Source: an uncultured Bacteroidales bacterium | GTDB lineage: Bacteria > Bacteroidota > Bacteroidia > Bacteroidales > UBA932 | NCBI GenBank assembly: GCA_934702165.1 | Contig: CAKUYG010000081.1 | Location: forward strand, 1-8,941 | Length of the DNA stretch: 8,941 bases | Direction: 5' to 3' | In this document: positions 6,230-8,941 of the stretch, piece after piece | Layout: the number at the start of each line of letters is the position of its first letter | Numbering within the stretch: position 1 is the stretch's first letter | The notes under the pieces: generated by a model | Told to the model about the DNA's origin: nothing | Seen by the model: only the letters and a program-made list of their open reading frames with translations | The model's database searches: none | Made by a program: the position numbers and the translations under genes

Positions 6230-6739
6230 ATGAAACATACAGCATACACGGAAGGCGACATCGACACACCCGCCTGCAAAACCGGCGAGATCTTCGAGAC
6301 GTACACGCCGGAAAAAGCCTCAAGTGAGACCCTCGGCAGATTCATCGAGGCGCAGGAGCGCTTCCACACATACGAAACCGCCTTGCAGGAATTGCGCAAC
6401 GGACGGAAAGAAAGTCACTGGATATGGTTCATATTCCCACAAATCAAGGGCCTGGGAAGATCCGGAATGTCGGAATACTACGGCATAGACTCGCTGGACG
6501 AAGCCAGGCACTACCTTCAAGACCCGACCCTCGGCAGTAGACTACGTGAAGCCACGCTCGCAATGCTCGCCCACGAAGGCCGCAGTGCAGTGAGCATCCT
6601 CGGAGTGACGGACGCGCTCAAGTTCCGCTCCTCGATGACCCTTTTCGACCTTGTCTCCCCGGACGACATATTCGCCGAGGCCCTCCAGCGTTTTTTCAAC
6701 GGAAGCCGGTGCAAATACACTACTGAGGTTATAGAATAA
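6230..6739 (+). CDS. DUF1810 family protein
   Basis: The 169-residue product carries the DUF1810 domain from about residue 35 onward: LGRFIEAQ (35-42), SHWIWFIFPQIKGLG (from 62), SEYYGI, and the SILGVTDALKFRSSMTLF segment (from 122). The family is widespread in bacteria, and I recall it as related to NADAR/YbiA-type proteins that act on ADP-ribose-linked or damaged nucleotide compounds, but its activity is not established here. Residues 1-34 are an extension not typical of the domain. The ATG at 6230 is chosen over a TTG at 6218, because that TTG lies inside the -7 promoter element. The gene is transcribed alone from the promoter at 6190-6220 and converges on the minus-strand ATPase gene. Its last codons overlap the first arm of a stem-loop (6726-6761). 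It has no signal peptide and is probably cytoplasmic. Confidence 0.88.
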   Translation: MKHTAYTEGDIDTPACKTGEIFETYTPEKASSETLGRFIEAQERFHTYETALQELRNGRKESHWIWFIFPQIKGLGRSGMSEYYGIDSLDEARHYLQDPTLGSRLREATLAMLAHEGRSAVSILGVTDALKFRSSMTLFDLVSPDDIFAEALQRFFNGSRCKYTTEVIE

Positions 6740-6761
6740 TGACGGCGGAATACTCTAACCT
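6726..6761. repeat. Stem-loop repeat, copy 1
   Basis: AGGTTATAG at 6726-6734 faces CTCTAACCT at 6753-6761. The outer six bases pair perfectly (AGGTTA/TAACCT), then one mismatch and two more pairs. The left arm contains the last codons and stop of the DUF1810 gene. It is a diverged partner of the better stem-loop at 6797-6836, sharing AGGTTATAG and CTCTAACCT. There is no T-run, so a simple intrinsic terminator is unlikely. Confidence 0.65.
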
Positions 6762-6796
6762 AGCTCAGGAATCGCAGCCCGACGGCTTTCTTGGTC

Positions 6797-6836
6797 GCAG
6801 GTTATAGCATAATACATGAAAAATGCTCTAACCTGC
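6797..6836. repeat. Stem-loop repeat, copy 2
   Basis: GCAGGTTA (6797-6804) pairs with TAACCTGC (6829-6836). After a T/C mismatch, AGCAT (6806-6810) pairs with ATGCT (6823-6827), leaving a 12-base A-rich loop. This gives 13 pairs with one mismatch. It is in the gap between two convergent genes, so it may help to stop transcription from both sides or be a small mobile repeat. A third small hairpin, CGAGGA/TCCTCG (6839-6855), lies just beyond. There is no T-run. Confidence 0.75.
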
Positions 6837-6847
6837 AGCGAGGAGAA

Positions 6848-6871
6848 CATCCTCGGAGAGACGGATGCACT
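6848..6871 (+). other. Short remnant resembling DUF1810 coding sequence
   Basis: These 24 bases match the DUF1810 gene at 6595-6618 in 21 of 24 positions by my count. Read in the matching frame they encode ILGETDAL against ILGVTDAL in the gene. Two of the three differences are silent third-position changes, which suggests the scrap of a diverged homologue rather than a recent local copy. It lies just past the second stem-loop and is followed by a frame that closes at 6910, within the neighbouring gene. It is too short to be certain. Confidence 0.4.
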
Positions 6872-6900
6872 GCGAGCACACAACTTCTCAAACAAGGGAG

Positions 6901-8247
6901 TCAGATCATGATGCTCTCGGGTCCTGACGAATTCAGGAACATCGCAAAGTAAATCGGCAAGTACGTAATCCGTCCCTTGACAGAAACCGTACGCTCGTTT
7001 GAAAGCACCAATCCCCTTTTGATATTGTAATCCTTGACATCCATGAATCTGTCCAGCGAACTGTGCCTCTTATTGTCCTTTCCGGACTTCACCTCCACAG
7101 GCATAGCCGTAAGATCATCATAGTCATCAACCAGAAAGTCCACCTCACCATTTTTCTTGTTGTCATAATAATACAGGCAGTATCCATGAGCTTTCAGTTC
7201 TGAGGCTACAAAATTTTCGTAGACGGAACCAAGATTAATGCTCGGCACATCATCAAGCACGGCAGAGGCATTATACTTGAAGAGCAGATCAGTAAGCAGA
7301 CCGACATCGTTGAGATACAATTTGATGAGACTTTTTTTCATTGAATCTCTCAGCGGGAAGCGCGGATTTGATATGGAACTGACCTCCAACGCTATGCCGG
7401 AGTTGACAATATACTCAAACTCCTGCTCATAATCTGACATGGTTTTTCCTTTCTTTCCCGATATCTCATTGACCTTCACTCTCTTTTTCGTATTCTCCAG
7501 GTTCGATGGGATCAAGTCGTATATTTTTCGGATATGCAGCTTTCTCTCACTATCATATTGTGAACAGTCCTCCCTGTAAAGTTTGTATACTTCTTCCTGA
7601 ACAGCACGTACCGACACCAGGTTATGCGTCCCGACAAAAGCATTGACAGCATCAGGCATACCACCTATGAGAAGATATTTCCTGAACAGATCCATCATAT
7701 AAGAATGCGTATTCTCATCCAGAGACATCTTGGAGGCAAAGCTGTCAGAAAGATGGGCAACAGCCTCTTTTCCAACATTGTTGGCCCACAGGAATTCTTC
7801 AAAGTCCAAAGGGTACATCCTTTTTGTCATGATCCTTCCACCCGGCTTGGAAAGCGTCTCATTGAGTGCGATACCAAGCTGGGAGCCGCTTACGATGTAA
7901 GTAAACCTGTCATCATCCTTGAGGAATTTCAACATGGTCAAAAGTTCGGGATATGCCTGAATCTCATCGATGAACACCAAGGTGTCCTTCTTTTTGCCCA
8001 TCCTGTCTCCCGCGGCAAGGCTTATTCGGAAATAGAAATCCTGAACATCTCTGATATTTTCAAAAATCTTCCTCCCCGTCTTGTCTTCATACATGTTGAG
8101 TTCGATATAATTAGGGAACAACAACTGGCCTTCATGCCGTATTATGAAAGACTTTCCGATCTGTCTGGCCCCGTCAATCACAAGAATCTTATTGGATTCC
8201 GACTTCAGATAGTCACGAATGACCTTTTGTATCTTCCTTTCAAGCAT
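6901..8247 (-). CDS. AAA-type ATPase with DUF4143 and intact PD-(D/E)XK motif
   Basis: The 448-residue protein has Walker A GARQIGKS (26-33), Walker B LVFIDEIQ with Asp94-Glu95, and a sensor-like IVSGSQLG. The C-terminal DUF4143 region ends with GEVDFLVDD (Glu368, Asp370) and MPVEVKSGK (Glu385, Lys387), the full PD-(D/E)XK nuclease-fold signature, unlike the other ATPase in this window. Both belong to the broad ATPase/DUF4143 group but differ in detail, so they are not recent duplicates. The predicted product is cytoplasmic. Its role is unknown; restriction-like or regulatory DNA functions have been suggested for the group. The ATG at 8247 is supported by a promoter at 8275-8306 and the standard start spacing to Walker A. 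It lies 65 bases after the glycoside-hydrolase-like gene on the same strand, but its own promoter suggests independent transcription, with repeated operator-like elements. Confidence 0.9.
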   Translation of the reverse strand: MLERKIQKVIRDYLKSESNKILVIDGARQIGKSFIIRHEGQLLFPNYIELNMYEDKTGRKIFENIRDVQDFYFRISLAAGDRMGKKKDTLVFIDEIQAYPELLTMLKFLKDDDRFTYIVSGSQLGIALNETLSKPGGRIMTKRMYPLDFEEFLWANNVGKEAVAHLSDSFASKMSLDENTHSYMMDLFRKYLLIGGMPDAVNAFVGTHNLVSVRAVQEEVYKLYREDCSQYDSERKLHIRKIYDLIPSNLENTKKRVKVNEISGKKGKTMSDYEQEFEYIVNSGIALEVSSISNPRFPLRDSMKKSLIKLYLNDVGLLTDLLFKYNASAVLDDVPSINLGSVYENFVASELKAHGYCLYYYDNKKNGEVDFLVDDYDDLTAMPVEVKSGKDNKRHSSLDRFMDVKDYNIKRGLVLSNERTVSVKGRITYLPIYFAMFLNSSGPESIMI

Positions 8248-8248
8248 A

Positions 8249-8324
8249 ATGACTTTTTCATGATTTTACTCATGCAAAATTATGACTTTTTCCGGAAAAC
8301 AACAGAACATATTCATGACTTTTC
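8249..8324. repeat. Three direct repeats with exact 33-base spacing
   Basis: ATGACTTTTTC occurs at 8249-8259 and 8282-8292, and ATGACTTTTC with one T fewer at 8315-8324. Start-to-start distance is 33 bases in both cases, about three helical turns. A weaker version, ATGATTTTAC, begins at 8260, 11 bases after the first. The copies lie in the leader, the promoter spacer and just upstream of the -33 element of the minus-strand ATPase gene. The third copy overlaps the stop codon of the gene upstream. They resemble an operator array on one face of the helix. Confidence 0.75.
8275..8306 (-). promoter_or_regulatory. Bacteroidota-type promoter for the minus-strand ATPase gene
   Basis: On the minus strand, TAATTTTG (8282 to 8275) matches TAnnTTTG perfectly. 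TCTG (8306 to 8303) lies 20 bases upstream and matches TTTG with one difference. The leader to the ATG at 8247 would be about 20 bases. The site is interleaved with the 33-base repeats, which suggests regulation. Confidence 0.65.
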
Positions 8325-8941
8325 CTCATCCGGCTCCCAGTCGAGAGGCTGGAACCAGGTGAACCAGCGGCCCCAGACGCGCGGCGGGTCGCTGTGGGCG
8401 TAGGAGAGGAACTGCTGGACATCCGGGCGGACCTGCCCGAGGCCGTCACCGCTCATACCGGCATTGATTATCCCCTTGCGAAGAGTCCCCTGGACTATGT
8501 CACCCTTGGTAAAATTGATCCCGTTCTCAGACTCCCAGACCCGGATGCGGCTGAGGTCGGAGTTGCGCCGCTCGGCGTGTATGGCCACGAATTTCCGGCT
8601 CTGCTGAATGTATTTGACATCAGTGTGATCAGGGTCATAAATGTCGCTCTTGTCAAGGGCCACTCCACGGAATTCGAGATGCGCAGGCCAGTTCTCATCA
8701 CCTGCCGGAGCCGTAGAAACTCTGGTCGTGGTGCCCTGGCGGCCCTCGGCGGCGAGATAGTCGTTGTACGAATAATACAGGTAGACCACATCGTCCTTGA
8801 CCACGATGCAAGGCTCACCGGCACCGAAGACCACTCCCTCATGCCCCGGCACAGGCTCATAGTCTATGACGGGCTGGGGGTCAGAGCCCCAACCGCTGCC
8901 GCTCCATTTCTCCCACGGGCCGGTCGGAGACTGCCCACGGG
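8313..8941 (-). CDS. Glycoside-hydrolase-like beta-propeller protein, C-terminal part
   Basis: The frame is open to the right edge of the window, so only the last 208 residues or so are seen; the start is outside. Visible segments include SPTGPWEKW near the edge, VFGAGEPCIVVKDDVVYLYYSYND (in pieces: GAGEP, then VVYLYYSYND), DPDHTDVKY, FVAIHA, IRVWESENGINF and a FLSYAH segment before WGRWFTWFQPLDW at the end. These are the blade strands and loops of a five-bladed propeller as in GH43-like families, which act on arabinan, xylan or related glycans, probably in the periplasm or outside the cell. The exact family cannot be fixed from this part. The GTG at 8852 and other internal starts are not needed, because the same frame continues upstream with propeller-type sequence. 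The stop is TGA at 8313-8315. Confidence 0.75.
   Translation of the reverse strand, partial: RGQSPTGPWEKWSGSGWGSDPQPVIDYEPVPGHEGVVFGAGEPCIVVKDDVVYLYYSYNDYLAAEGRQGTTTRVSTAPAGDENWPAHLEFRGVALDKSDIYDPDHTDVKYIQQSRKFVAIHAERRNSDLSRIRVWESENGINFTKGDIVQGTLRKGIINAGMSGDGLGQVRPDVQQFLSYAHSDPPRVWGRWFTWFQPLDWEPDEEKS

Noticed and set aside
6218..6232. TTG start for the DUF1810 gene, four codons upstream of the ATG
   Set aside because: The TTG is part of the -7 element of the promoter, so it would not be transcribed; the ATG at 6230 is preferred.
6839..6855. Hairpin CGAGGA/TCCTCG as an intrinsic terminator of either convergent gene
   Set aside because: The stem is only six pairs and no T-run follows on either strand; it also overlaps the DUF1810-like scrap.
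1..8941. CRISPR array, tRNA or rRNA genes
   Set aside because: No regularly spaced repeat-spacer series of CRISPR type and no cloverleaf or ribosomal RNA sequence was recognised; the 33-base repeats at 8249-8324 are only 11 bases long and lie on a promoter.

Overview
The window looks like chromosomal DNA from a Bacteroidota member, most likely a gut-type Bacteroidales. The signs are two good matches to the Bacteroidota promoter pattern (TTTG, 19-21 bases, TAnnTTTG), a general lack of Shine-Dalgarno sequences, a signal peptide ending in Ala-Gln, ATPase/DUF4143 proteins, and a partial carbohydrate-active beta-propeller enzyme. No species can be named from this alone.

Layout. Bases 1-480 are AT-rich and hold one small secreted protein of unknown function. 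Bases about 481-706 are a decayed left part of an IS5-type insertion sequence, with a premature TGA in the transposase. It abuts a tight three-gene run (707-1924): an unrecognised protein, a mini J-domain protein with an HPD motif, and a protein with three zinc ribbons. In the same frame, ten bases after the last stop, lies a small membrane protein, so the zinc-ribbon and membrane parts may be one gene split by a stop codon. Next is a 51-codon lipoprotein start (2213-2368), a truncated relative of the full lipoprotein gene 2.8 kb downstream.

The centre (2406-6100) is a compact run of three co-directional genes: an ATPase of the AAA/DUF4143 type, an exonuclease VII large-subunit-like protein with a long coiled coil and a C-terminal membrane anchor, and a lipoprotein with three calcium-loop-like DxDxDG motifs. 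Gaps are 12 and 8 bases, so co-transcription is likely. The nuclease-like protein keeps most of the family motifs, but there is no small subunit (XseB) next to it. Together they could form an envelope-linked DNA-processing or defence module; this is inference.

The right part has a DUF1810 gene with a well-matched promoter only nine bases from its ATG, then a convergent second ATPase/DUF4143 gene on the minus strand (6901-8247). The 161-base convergence zone holds two related stem-loops and a short remnant resembling DUF1810. Upstream of the second ATPase is a promoter flanked by three direct repeats at exactly 33-base intervals, a possible operator array. The window ends inside a minus-strand glycoside-hydrolase-like gene.
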